A stretch of DNA of 64,000 nt from Anaerotignum propionicum DSM 1682 (GTDB lineage: Bacteria; Bacillota; Clostridia; Lachnospirales; Anaerotignaceae), in contig NZ_CP014223.1 of the NCBI RefSeq assembly GCF_001561955.1, positions 1,426,001-1,490,000 on the forward strand, in the 5' to 3' direction. Below, piece after piece: positions 7,869 through 15,972 of the stretch. Under the pieces are notes generated by a model. That model had not been told where the DNA came from. It did no database searches and worked only from the letters and a program-made list of their open reading frames with translations. Every line of letters starts with the position of its first letter. The stretch's first letter is position 1. A program made the translations under genes and the position numbers.

Positions 7869-9356
7869 ATGCAAATAAAAAACTTATATATCAAAAATTA
7901 CAAAAAATTCAATGACAAACACATTATATTTCGAAGTCAAGAAGCAACTCAGTTTGAAAAAAGTATCTATGGTAACATGAAAGTAACATTATTTGCAGGT
8001 TTGAATGGATCAGGAAAAACGACAATTCTTAGTTTTATTGTTTTAATATTTCGTTATTTACAGAGATTCAGAGAGAGAGTTCCTTGCGACTATATGATTA
8101 ATTATGAAATAGAATTAGATAAAATATATGATATAACTTTAAAGAAGGATAAAGATAAAATATATTTTATAAAAGACAACAACTCTTTTCTTTTAAAAGA
8201 ATATGACATAAAAAAGAAAGACTATATTACTTTATCTGTAGATAACATCATGCAAATAGATTACGATGAAATGCGTAAATATCTTCCAGGCAATATAATA
8301 TCTCTTGGGTTTGACGTAGATTATCCGCAGAAATATTCATTTAATTACGTAGGAGATCGACTGGTTCAACAATTTCAGTTAGAATCTGTTTATGCTAAAG
8401 GAAGCTATGGATTGGATTTAAGCATTGGTATAGTTAATTTTTTTTATAGCTATATTCAAAATCAAGATTTTCATAATATAATAAATGATTTGGGAATTAG
8501 TTTGAATAATACTATATCTATTTACAATGATTTTTATAGTGAGTTTCATATGCAGAATTATGATTACGAAGAATATAAGAGTACTATGAGTTTTTTGAAT
8601 GATAAAAGCATTACCCCTGAAGAACGTAAAGAAGCAAATGAGTCCTTTGACAGAAATGTAAGTAATGAAATAAAAGATGCTATCAAAAAGTTAAAAAAGT
8701 ACACCAAAGAAAAAGATGATAGAGTGTTTTTTGACATAATTAGGTTCCTTAGTGATGGTGAAAAAAACTATGATATACTATGTTACCTGTGTAACTCTAG
8801 ATCTATATTCATAAATGATTTGTCAATTATAAAGGATGATAAAGCGATATCTATAATTGGAATGAGTACCGGAGAAAAAACATTTCTTTTTAGATTGTTT
8901 TACATTTTATCAAGAGTATGTGATAATAGCATCATAATATTAGAAGAACCAGAAACTCATCTTAACTATGTATGGATACGACAGCTTATGCCTATATTCA
9001 TTACATTATTTGAAGGTTATGATATACATTTATTAATTAGCTCACATAGCCAAACGTTTATAAATATGCTATTTAAATCTCAAATTCTGTTAATAGATAA
9101 TAACGATATTAGTAATCCCTGTATAAATACCTTTATGGCAAATGAAAGCGTTATAAATCATATGCTTTTTTCTCATAATACTAACTACAATGTAATGGAG
9201 AATAATGTTATTAAACAGATAAAAAAATGTAGAAATAAAGATGATCTTTTATGCTTACTTGATGAAATGGGTGAATCATTACTTAGATTTCTCATCTATA
9301 AAGAATATAAAGACTTTAATGGAGATGAGCCTACAAATGTGGAAAATCACAAATAA
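7869..9356 (+). CDS. SMC/RecF-like AAA ATPase, PtuA-like (Septu type)
   Basis: 495 residues. Walker A is GLNGSGKTT (about 44-52), an ABC-like signature STGEKTFLF lies near 336, Walker B ILEEPETHL near 358 and the switch His in SSHSQ near 391. This is the AAA_21/OLD-like layout of PtuA, the ATPase of Septu anti-phage systems, in which an ATPase ring holds an HNH nuclease. The next gene encodes such a nuclease and overlaps it. No TOPRIM domain follows, so it is not an OLD nuclease. The preceding HSP90-like ATPase is not part of classical Septu. Base composition is very AT-rich, suggesting transfer. Confidence 0.78.
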   Translation: MQIKNLYIKNYKKFNDKHIIFRSQEATQFEKSIYGNMKVTLFAGLNGSGKTTILSFIVLIFRYLQRFRERVPCDYMINYEIELDKIYDITLKKDKDKIYFIKDNNSFLLKEYDIKKKDYITLSVDNIMQIDYDEMRKYLPGNIISLGFDVDYPQKYSFNYVGDRLVQQFQLESVYAKGSYGLDLSIGIVNFFYSYIQNQDFHNIINDLGISLNNTISIYNDFYSEFHMQNYDYEEYKSTMSFLNDKSITPEERKEANESFDRNVSNEIKDAIKKLKKYTKEKDDRVFFDIIRFLSDGEKNYDILCYLCNSRSIFINDLSIIKDDKAISIIGMSTGEKTFLFRLFYILSRVCDNSIIILEEPETHLNYVWIRQLMPIFITLFEGYDIHLLISSHSQTFINMLFKSQILLIDNNDISNPCINTFMANESVINHMLFSHNTNYNVMENNVIKQIKKCRNKDDLLCLLDEMGESLLRFLIYKEYKDFNGDEPTNVENHK

Positions 9357-10368
9357 TTACAATATGAATATATTAAAAAATTTTGACAGTTGTATAATAG
9401 TACCATTGTTCAATGAGTTACTACATTATAAAAAAATCAATTTTAAAAATTCCATAATGGAGTATTTAGAACAAGATGATTTATATGATATTGATAACAG
9501 AAAAAACTTAAAGAAACTACTGAGATTAAAGCACGATCAGACTTCATTGTTTATAATAATTGATAAATTATTAAAAGATATTTCTTTCAAAAGGTTACAA
9601 AGAGTATTTTTCATATATAAATACCAGAATTCACTTATTAATAGACATATATATAACGTTCCTTTATTTCATTTACCTAAGCAAATTAAGTTAATTTTTA
9701 CGGATTATTTTTATGATGAATTCTTTGCTAAACAAACCATATGGAATATTATCAATAAATCAACTAAAAGTAAATGTTTCACAAGAGCACAATTCCATGA
9801 CAATTTTAAAGAAGAGAATAGAATACATGTTTGCCCTTATTGTGATATAGATACTACATATAATATTGGAAATAACCAAGTTGAACATTTCCTTCCCAAA
9901 TCAAAATATCCTCTATTATCAATGAATGCATACAATCTTGTATCTTCTTGTATCGCATGTAATTCTACTTTTGAAGGAAAATCAGATAATTTATTAACAC
10001 CAATAATTGCACCTTATACAAATCAAATCGGGGATTTAATTAAGTTTAGTATGGAAATAAAAACTCAAGAAATCAAATTAGAATCGGATATAAAAGAAGT
10101 AAACAATTTTATTACTTTACTCAACTTGAGAAAAAGATATTCGAATAAAAATGTGTATGAAAATGTATTTATTAAAGGTGAAACATTATATTCAACAATA
10201 CTAAGTAATAAAGCACTTGGAAATGATATGTCAGAAGAAGAAATAAAGGACTATATTAAAAATATGAGTTTCCTTAAGCCTAAGTATGATCCAATGTATT
10301 TTGCAATCACATATATTTATAGCGATTATGATAAATATAAAGAGTTTGTAGCAGAAAATATAACTTAA
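9337..10368 (+). CDS. HNH endonuclease, PtuB-like
   Basis: About 343 residues from ATG 9337, which overlaps the ATPase by 20 bases and has GGAG at 9321-9324. ATG 9364 is an alternative start. The nuclease core has zinc-binding pairs CPYC (about 165) and CIAC (about 204) around the HNH signature EHFLPKSKYP (about 181-190) and an NLVSSC helix, as in PtuB. It should cleave DNA or RNA when released or activated by the ATPase. The N-terminal 150 residues are helical and probably dock on the ATPase. Overlap with its partner indicates coupled translation. Nuclease identity is firm; the target is unknown. Confidence 0.78.
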   Translation: MWKITNNYNMNILKNFDSCIIVPLFNELLHYKKINFKNSIMEYLEQDDLYDIDNRKNLKKLLRLKHDQTSLFIIIDKLLKDISFKRLQRVFFIYKYQNSLINRHIYNVPLFHLPKQIKLIFTDYFYDEFFAKQTIWNIINKSTKSKCFTRAQFHDNFKEENRIHVCPYCDIDTTYNIGNNQVEHFLPKSKYPLLSMNAYNLVSSCIACNSTFEGKSDNLLTPIIAPYTNQIGDLIKFSMEIKTQEIKLESDIKEVNNFITLLNLRKRYSNKNVYENVFIKGETLYSTILSNKALGNDMSEEEIKDYIKNMSFLKPKYDPMYFAITYIYSDYDKYKEFVAENIT

Positions 10369-10419
10369 GATAATGGCTCCATTTTTTAAGAACGTTTAGC
10401 AAATTCTAATTTATTACGC

Positions 10420-10458
10420 TAATCAGTTTTGGATTATGTTAATTGCCCATTATGTTTA
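10420..10458 (+). repeat. Hairpin plus CATTATGTTTA box, copy 1
   Basis: TAATC (10420-10424) pairs with GATTA (10432-10436); CATTATGTTTA follows at 10448-10458. It lies between the HNH nuclease and the 63-residue gene. Three similar units follow downstream. Confidence 0.5.
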
Positions 10459-10487
10459 TATTATTTCAGAAATTAAAGGTGATTGAT

Positions 10488-10679
10488 TTGAGAAAAGAAT
10501 TTGAGATTCAAGGTTGTGTAGAGGTTGCTGCTGATTTGTCACAAGAAGTATTTTGGAATAAATTTATTGGTTTCATAGAGGCTAACGATTGGACATTTGG
10601 TGGAGGAATTAACGAGATTGTCGACGGCTTTTATATAAACTCGGATGGCACTAAGGGAAGATATGTTCTTAATGAATAA
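10488..10679 (+). CDS. Small protein, possibly YggL-like
   Basis: 63 residues from TTG 10488, with AAAGGTG 8-14 bases upstream. An upstream in-frame start at 10443 lacks a binding site and would begin inside the repeat unit. Residues DLSQEVFWNKFIGFIEANDW and FGGGINEIVDGFYI give an alpha-beta fold that distantly recalls the YggL (50S-binding) family. The similarity is by eye and weak. It is the first of several short genes with their own long leaders, each looking like an independent cassette. Confidence 0.5.
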   Translation: MRKEFEIQGCVEVAADLSQEVFWNKFIGFIEANDWTFGGGINEIVDGFYINSDGTKGRYVLNE

Positions 10680-10692
10680 AATGAGTATATCC

Positions 10693-10731
10693 AGCACCCC
10701 TGTGGTTGATAGGAGTTGCTCATTATGTTTA
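10693..10731 (+). repeat. Hairpin plus CATTATGTTTA box, copy 2
   Basis: AGCA (10693-10696) pairs with TGCT (10717-10720), with imperfect inner pairing CCCCT/AGGAG. CATTATGTTTA follows immediately at 10721-10731. It stands 19 bases before the GTG of the membrane-anchored gene. Confidence 0.5.
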
Positions 10732-10749
10732 TTTGACGGAGGTGTATTT

Positions 10750-11178
10750 GTGAAAAAAATGAAAATTATTATAGGAACTTTGACTTTATTTCTGATTATA
10801 AGTTTGTATTTTAATTTCAAGACGGAACTTCCTATATACTCATTAAATATTTGTATCCCATTCAAAGATGGTGGGGGTTACACTGTAGATAGCGTCATTG
10901 ATACAAATAATAATAAAGAAGCTTACTTGTATCTAATGAATGTACTGGAAAGCTACTCTAATACGGCAGTAGATAGAGGAACACTCCCTCCAGTCCCTGA
11001 TTTGATTATCACTAGGAACATTCCTTCCATGGGAATTACTTCAGGCATGTATGGAATTTTCTTTGAAAATGAATTATCGTATGTCATAAAGGGAACAAAG
11101 TATGAAGGACAACAAATTTATCAATTTGATAAAGAGTCAACAAGTAGAATATTGGAAGCAACGGGGTATCAGCTATAA
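10750..11178 (+). CDS. Membrane-anchored small protein of unknown function
   Basis: 142 residues from GTG 10750, behind GGAGG at 10738-10742. The longer upstream frame runs through the repeat unit and is not used. An N-terminal signal anchor (about 4-22, KIIIGTLTLFLIISLYF) leads to an extracytoplasmic domain of about 115 residues with no lipobox. Residues TRNIPSMGITSGMYGIFF suggest a beta-rich fold. No family recognised. Small anchored proteins in such arrays are often immunity or stress proteins; nothing here proves it. Confidence 0.6.
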   Translation: MKKMKIIIGTLTLFLIISLYFNFKTELPIYSLNICIPFKDGGGYTVDSVIDTNNNKEAYLYLMNVLESYSNTAVDRGTLPPVPDLIITRNIPSMGITSGMYGIFFENELSYVIKGTKYEGQQIYQFDKESTSRILEATGYQL

Positions 11179-11209
11179 ACAATATCATTTTGTGTAAGAT
11201 CATGAGCAT

Positions 11210-11243
11210 AATCCGTAGTGGATTCAATTACGCATTATGTTTA
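11210..11243 (+). repeat. Hairpin plus CATTATGTTTA box, copy 3
   Basis: AATCC (11210-11214) pairs with GGATT (11220-11224). CATTATGTTTA follows at 11233-11243. Two looser echoes (TAATGTTTAG, TATTGTTTAG) occur further down the same leader. Confidence 0.5.
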
Positions 11244-11308
11244 GTAGCCGAATTCAATTGTTGGTAATGTTTAGAAAGCTATTGTATTGTTTAGAAGGAG
11301 GAAAAGAA

Positions 11309-11647
11309 ATGGCAAAATATGAAAAGTCTGTGCAAGGGGATTTTGATAAAATAGTCGAACAACTAGATGAAGATATATTTAAAAGTGGGGTAAGCGTAAA
11401 CTTGGTAGATAAAAGTAATTACCAGAGCGAAAACGTTAAAATGGCTGTTCGAGTATACGATAAATATTTTATGCGAAATAGCAGTAGAGCAAGTTTAAGT
11501 GTGACGATTATTGATACTGGAACAGAAGTATTTATATCTGCTATTGGTGCTGGGGGCGGCAGTAGCGCAATTTTTAATTTTAGCTTAGGAGCAGAAAGCG
11601 AACTATCAGAAGTTGTTGCGAATAGCATCAGAAAAATGGGACTATAA
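11309..11647 (+). CDS. DUF6054-like small protein
   Basis: 112 residues from ATG 11309, behind AAGGAGG. Upstream in-frame codons lie in the repeat leader. The pattern YEKSVQGDFDKIVEQLDEDI near the N-terminus, then VRVYDKY and a Gly-rich SAIGAGGGSSAIFNF stretch, fits the small soluble DUF6054 family of Bacillota. Family function is unknown. An alpha-beta-beta sandwich with conserved VxVRVY strand is likely. It has its own leader and is not in an operon with its neighbours. Confidence 0.65.
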   Translation: MAKYEKSVQGDFDKIVEQLDEDIFKSGVSVNLVDKSNYQSENVKMAVRVYDKYFMRNSSRASLSVTIIDTGTEVFISAIGAGGGSSAIFNFSLGAESELSEVVANSIRKMGL

Positions 11648-11722
11648 TTTTCTGGGCTATGAGTTTTTTATGAAAAAAATCGGGTTAAAAAGAGAGATTA
11701 GGAAATTTATAAATTTGAGCAT

Positions 11723-11756
11723 ACCTCGAGGTAAATCCAACTTCATGTTATGTTTA
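11723..11756 (+). repeat. Hairpin plus TTATGTTTA box, copy 4 (divergent)
   Basis: The palindrome ACCTCGAGGT (11723-11732) is followed by CATGTTATGTTTA (11744-11756), which shares TTATGTTTA with the other copies. A further TGCATTGTTTA occurs at 11798-11808. It lies 107 bases before the ADP-ribosyltransferase gene. Confidence 0.4.
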
Positions 11757-11862
11757 TGATATGAATCAGAATGGTTCGGGGGTTATTATTGAATTTATGC
11801 ATTGTTTATACTGTGGTGGAATCAGTGATAGATTTATCTTTTAGAGAGGATAAATAATAATT

Positions 11863-12471
11863 ATGGACGATTATAGAGTGTTTACACATCATGAAGCAAA
11901 AAAATGGGGGTTAGAGAATTATGGGGATTGGCTTGTGAGGTTACAAAACCAAGACTATCAACCTTGTACGGACAAAGAAAAGTTTTTTAGGAAGTATACT
12001 CAAGGTATACACTATGTCTTTAATAGATTACTGCGCGATTGTAGTATAGATACATATGATTTTAAAGACAGTTGCATGTCTAAATCGATGTTTGAAGACA
12101 GTATTTTAGATATCAAAGATCATTATTTAAAAGAGAATATCGTTGTTTATAGATATGTTGATAAAACATTGTTAAAAAAGATGAAGACATGGAGCTGGGC
12201 AAAAAATATTAGACAGAAATCAATTCTTGTTGACAGGGGCTTTTTTAGCACCACACTTTGCCTAGATAGTGTAAGCGATAGGCATTATGCAAATCGAAAA
12301 GGCACGGTACTTTTAGAAATTTATGTGCCCAAGGATACTGCTTGTGTTTACTTAGATTTAATATCAGATATGGATGAGAATGAACTTCTTTTTCCGCCGA
12401 ATACAAAAATACGTGTAATTCGTAAAGAATTGTTCAAGGGGCGTATTATTTGTAAGATGGAATCAACTTAA
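11863..12471 (+). CDS. ADP-ribosyltransferase (R-S-E class exoenzyme fold)
   Basis: 202 residues. The three catalytic elements of the arginine-type class are in order: Arg in VVYRYVD (about 96), the STS-like strand GFFSTTL (about 126-132, here STT) and the ExE pair in DENELLFPPNTKIRV (about 170). It should transfer ADP-ribose from NAD to a protein, usually on arginine. No signal peptide, translocation domain or polymorphic-toxin N-terminus is attached, so it is a free catalytic domain acting in the producing cell, or phage-directed. No obvious immunity gene adjoins. Start ATG 11863 has AGAGAGGA about 12 bases upstream. Confidence 0.75.
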   Translation: MDDYRVFTHHEAKKWGLENYGDWLVRLQNQDYQPCTDKEKFFRKYTQGIHYVFNRLLRDCSIDTYDFKDSCMSKSMFEDSILDIKDHYLKENIVVYRYVDKTLLKKMKTWSWAKNIRQKSILVDRGFFSTTLCLDSVSDRHYANRKGTVLLEIYVPKDTACVYLDLISDMDENELLFPPNTKIRVIRKELFKGRIICKMEST

Positions 12472-12552
12472 TGGATACGCATTTAAAGTAAATTTGACGA
12501 TAAAAAGCTGAAAACAAGGTTTTATTATTTATGATGAAAGAGAGGCTACAAT

Positions 12553-13683
12553 ATGTTTGTTGTAGATAAAGAGAAAAACCAAGCATTACCTCTTTGTAAA
12601 AAAACATTTTCCGAGTTGAATTTTACTGAAAGAAATCATCTTCAAGAATGGATTGATCAGGACACTTCAATTTTGGGGGAGAATTTACTTATCATACAAA
12701 AAGAATTTAATGGATTCTCAGATACATTGGAGCGTTTAGATTTGCTGGCGTTAGATGAGTCTGGGCGATTAGTAGTGATTGAAAACAAACTGGATGATTC
12801 GGGTAAGGATGTAGTATGGCAGGCTTTAAAATATGTTTCCTACTGCGCCAGTCTTTCCAAAAGTGAAATACGTGAAATTTTTCAAAAATACCTTGATCGC
12901 TACAAAGATGCTGGAGATGCGGGAGCATTAATTGCAGAATTTTATAAATGTTCCGATTTTGGCGAGGTAAAGATCAACACTAGTGATAGCGATCAGCGTG
13001 TCATTTTGGTGGCAGCAAACTTTCGAAAAGAAGTAACTTCTACCGTTTTGTGGCTTCAAAGCCATAATGTCGATGTTAAATGTATTCGTGTAACTCCTTA
13101 CCAAATGGGTCAACAAATTTTCTTAGATACTGAACAAATCCTTCCGCCTCCTAGTACAGAAGAATACCAAATTCGACTCGGAATTAAAAAGCAAGAAGAA
13201 AATATTGCTCGGGAAGAAGCAACAGAACGACACCATTTACGCTATTCATTTTGGTCCAATGCTATTCCCCAGTTAGTGTCTAAAACAGGGCTGTATCAAA
13301 ATGTGTCTGCAACAAAAGATAATTGGATCAATGGTGCCAGCGGACATACAGGAATCGGCTTTAACTCTATCATATTATTAGATGGTGCGAGAGCAGAAAT
13401 TTATATAGGTAGATCTTCAAAGGAAGAAAATAAAAAAATCTATCAAGCTCTATATCTACAAAAAGATAAACTGGAGTCTGAATATGGTAAACGATTAAAG
13501 TGGGATGAATATGAAAATAAAACAACTTCCAAAATTTCTATTTCCATGGATGGTGTTAGTTTAGCAAATCAAGAAGACTGGCCGAAGATGATAGATTTTA
13601 TTGCTGAGAATATATCAACACTAGTTAAAGTTTTTAAAAAGCCACTTGATGAAGCATATAAAGCACTTGCATATGACGAATAA
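12553..13683 (+). CDS. NucS-like / DUF4268 protein with PD-(D/E)XK core
   Basis: 376 residues. The N-terminal part carries a NucS-like nuclease core: LDLLALDESGRLVVIENK (about 63-80), with the acidic residue and ExK of the PD-(D/E)XK superfamily. The C-terminal half (about 230-370) fits DUF4268, with a GIGFNS and a LDGARAEIYIGRS segment. Such proteins occur in defence islands and beside restriction genes, where they are presumed nucleases. Here it stands alone after the ADP-ribosyltransferase and ends the array of + strand genes. ATG 12553 has GAGAGG upstream. Confidence 0.72.
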   Translation: MFVVDKEKNQALPLCKKTFSELNFTERNHLQEWIDQDTSILGENLLIIQKEFNGFSDTLERLDLLALDESGRLVVIENKLDDSGKDVVWQALKYVSYCASLSKSEIREIFQKYLDRYKDAGDAGALIAEFYKCSDFGEVKINTSDSDQRVILVAANFRKEVTSTVLWLQSHNVDVKCIRVTPYQMGQQIFLDTEQILPPPSTEEYQIRLGIKKQEENIAREEATERHHLRYSFWSNAIPQLVSKTGLYQNVSATKDNWINGASGHTGIGFNSIILLDGARAEIYIGRSSKEENKKIYQALYLQKDKLESEYGKRLKWDEYENKTTSKISISMDGVSLANQEDWPKMIDFIAENISTLVKVFKKPLDEAYKALAYDE

Positions 13684-13740
13684 TGAGCAATAGAATATCG
13701 ATTAACTTTGGTTTGAAGTGTAGCATATTTAAATTTTCGC

Positions 13741-13986
13741 CTAACGTTTAACCTCTACGAACCATTTTGGTTTTTCATAAAACAAATATTTTTCTTTGCC
13801 GTGTATCCGGCATAAATATCGTATCCCTTGGCCGCCTGCTTTTAAACTGGCGGCTCTTCTTTCATCTAAAATTTTATCAATTGAATAAATAGTCCCATCA
13901 TCCCATTTTAGAGATTTTGGAATCATCTTACCATCAATATTAAATTCAACGACTACCTCAACATAGACTTTATCATAATTATCCAA
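13741..13986 (-). CDS. Small conserved partner of the Y-family polymerase
   Basis: 81 residues from TTG 13986, behind AGAGGGG. The compact all-beta-like sequence (VYVEVVVEFNIDGKMIPKSL, WDDGTIYSIDKILDERRAAS) is a type often found directly downstream of dinB-like genes in Clostridia. The polymerase stop lies 18 bases upstream, so the two form an operon. No catalytic residues are evident; it may be a polymerase accessory factor. The 57-base gap to the converging gene holds no obvious terminator. Confidence 0.65.
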   Translation of the reverse strand: MDNYDKVYVEVVVEFNIDGKMIPKSLKWDDGTIYSIDKILDERRAASLKAGGQGIRYLCRIHGKEKYLFYEKPKWFVEVKR

Positions 13987-14004
13987 ATGAATCCCCTCTA
14001 AAAA

Positions 14005-15243
14005 TTATTTTAAGAAACTTACTGGGTGAATTACGTGATCGGTTTTCGGATCGAGATTAGACAGAACTGGATTCACTAGCATACTTGCTCTTTGAATGCT
14101 AAAATGACCAAAACGCCGACGTATATCATCCACCGCAATTTCTAACTTTTCTTTTTTTACCATTATTTCAAATTCACCTAAACAAGACAATTGACGTTGG
14201 CTACTTACCGACAGATTACAAGCCCTTACACCAATACTTCTTAATGCGAAGTGAGGTTTATTTGCCTTATAAATAGAGAATGCTTTCTCAAATAGCTCAT
14301 TTGAGCCGCATGTTGGAAAGAGCAATTTCCCTTGTCGTTCACAAGAAAATAGGTTTTTATCCCTTAGCCAAATTTGAACAGTATTAGCAAAAAATCCACT
14401 GTCTCTTAAGCGTTCGGCCACACTTTCACAAAGGATATATAATGTAATTCGTACATCTTCCTCAATTGAAACATCATAGGGTAAGGTTGTGCTATTACCA
14501 ATACTCTTGATAGCAGGGTAGGAGTTTATTTCTGAAACTTTAGACTGATCCAAACCATTTGAGAATTGCCACAGCATTATACCATTAATACCAAGTTCTT
14601 GTTTTAAAAACTTTGGATTGGTAGCGGCTAAATCACCGATTGTATGCACATTTAGTTTTCTTAGTTTAGAAAAGGTTGCACGCCCAACATAAAGTAAATC
14701 ATTTGCAGGAAGAACCCAAACTTTTTCTTTAAAGTTATCCTTTGTTATGATTGTAGTTGCATCAGGCTTTTTCATATCCGAGCCTAATTTTGCAAAAATC
14801 TTATTATAAGATACTCCCACAGATGCAGTAACCCCTAGTTCATCCTTTATTCTCTGGCGGATTTCATTTGATACTCTTTCGCCATCACCAAAAAGTTGTG
14901 TACTATTGGAAATATCAAGCCAACATTCATCAAGTCCAAAGCTTTCAACCTGGTTTGTATAATCCGAATAAATTTCCCGAGCCATTTTTGAGTAGTTTAA
15001 ATATTTGTCGTAAGAAGGTGGTACAAACACGATATCGGGACATTTATCCCTGGCTTGCCATAAAGCATCACCTGTTTTAACTCCATATGCCTTGGCAATA
15101 TAATTCTTTGCCAAAATAATTCCATGGCGTTTCTCTATATCTCCGGCAACGGCAACAGGCTTATTCCTGATTGCAGGATTGTAAAGACATTCAACTGAAG
15201 CATAGAAATTATTTAAATCTGAGTGCAAAATTATTCTATCCAT
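14005..15243 (-). CDS. Y-family DNA polymerase (Pol IV/UmuC-like)
   Basis: 412 residues from ATG 15243; the longer frame to 15324 adds residues without homology. The catalytic palm carries DLNNFYASVE (about 7-16) and SFGLDECWLDIS (about 101-112), giving the metal-binding Asp, Asp and Glu. The helix-hairpin-helix thumb (VGRATFSKLRKLNVHTIGDL) and little-finger domain follow. It performs error-prone bypass of lesions and is usually SOS-induced. It is divergent from the SRAP gene, which also deals with damaged DNA. No convincing LexA box was found. The C-terminus lacks a clear clamp-binding motif. Confidence 0.88.
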   Translation of the reverse strand: MDRIILHSDLNNFYASVECLYNPAIRNKPVAVAGDIEKRHGIILAKNYIAKAYGVKTGDALWQARDKCPDIVFVPPSYDKYLNYSKMAREIYSDYTNQVESFGLDECWLDISNSTQLFGDGERVSNEIRQRIKDELGVTASVGVSYNKIFAKLGSDMKKPDATTIITKDNFKEKVWVLPANDLLYVGRATFSKLRKLNVHTIGDLAATNPKFLKQELGINGIMLWQFSNGLDQSKVSEINSYPAIKSIGNSTTLPYDVSIEEDVRITLYILCESVAERLRDSGFFANTVQIWLRDKNLFSCERQGKLLFPTCGSNELFEKAFSIYKANKPHFALRSIGVRACNLSVSSQRQLSCLGEFEIMVKKEKLEIAVDDIRRRFGHFSIQRASMLVNPVLSNLDPKTDHVIHPVSFLK

Positions 15244-15385
15244 AGTCACCACCACAAAAGAAGATTTGTTCTGTTTTGGATTATAAAACAAATATATGTT
15301 CTTATCAAGTGGAAATAATATCAAATATACATTCTGTCAGAATTGATTTGCTTAAATAGTCAACACTATATATGAGGTGTTTTAC

Positions 15386-15964
15386 ATGTGTGGACGTTAT
15401 GAGATGTTTATTAGTCCTGAAAATAGGGAAATGATGCGTATTGTGGAAGACATAGAGAATAAATATGGTGCAAAAAATAATATGAGAACAGGTGAAATTT
15501 TTCCTACAAATGTTGTCCCTATACTTTCGTGTGATAGTAGTAATATCATGCCAGAATTATCAATTTGGGGTTTCCCCAAATTTCATAGTAAAGGAGTGAT
15601 TATCAATTCAAGAGCAGAAACAGCAATTGATAAACCTACATTTAGAAAGAACCTTTTAGAAAGAAGATGCGTAATACCATCAACAGGATTTTACGAATGG
15701 AAACAAGATGTTTCAAAAAAGAAGTATAAATTTAATTTAGCGGATAGTGAAAATCTTTATATGGCTGGAATTTGGAATGAGTTTAAGAATGAAAAGAGAT
15801 TTGTAATTTTAACAACAGCAGCTAACAATTCAATGGTAGATATTCATAACAGGATGCCTATTGTTTTACAGAAAGAAAAGATTGAGGATTGGATAATAGA
15901 CACAGATTACGCAATGATGTTATTGAATGAAGAGCAACCTGTATTGGAGAGAATTGAGGTGTAA
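15386..15964 (+). CDS. SOS-response-associated protein, SRAP/HMCES (YedK) family
   Basis: 192 residues from ATG 15386, so that after Met removal Cys2 (MCGRYEMF) becomes the N-terminal catalytic residue. The longer start at 15377 would bury it. Other active-site signatures are INSRAETA (about 73-80), GFYEWK (about 103-108) and HNRMPIV (about 153-159). The family forms a covalent thiazolidine crosslink with abasic sites in single-stranded DNA, shielding them during replication. It is divergent from the Y-family polymerase, forming a two-way DNA-damage module at the island edge. GAGGTG precedes the start. Confidence 0.9.
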   Translation: MCGRYEMFISPENREMMRIVEDIENKYGAKNNMRTGEIFPTNVVPILSCDSSNIMPELSIWGFPKFHSKGVIINSRAETAIDKPTFRKNLLERRCVIPSTGFYEWKQDVSKKKYKFNLADSENLYMAGIWNEFKNEKRFVILTTAANNSMVDIHNRMPIVLQKEKIEDWIIDTDYAMMLLNEEQPVLERIEV

Positions 15965-15972
15965 AAAGCATG

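Noticed and set aside
10369-12552. Canonical integron with attC sites
   Set aside because: No integron integrase is present and the repeated unit does not show the GTTRRRY/RYYYAAC boxes of attC clearly.
15286-15330. LexA box between the Y-family polymerase and SRAP genes
   Set aside because: Only half-sites (GAACATATATTT, GAATGTATATTT) occur; neither matches GAACNNNNGTTC in both arms.
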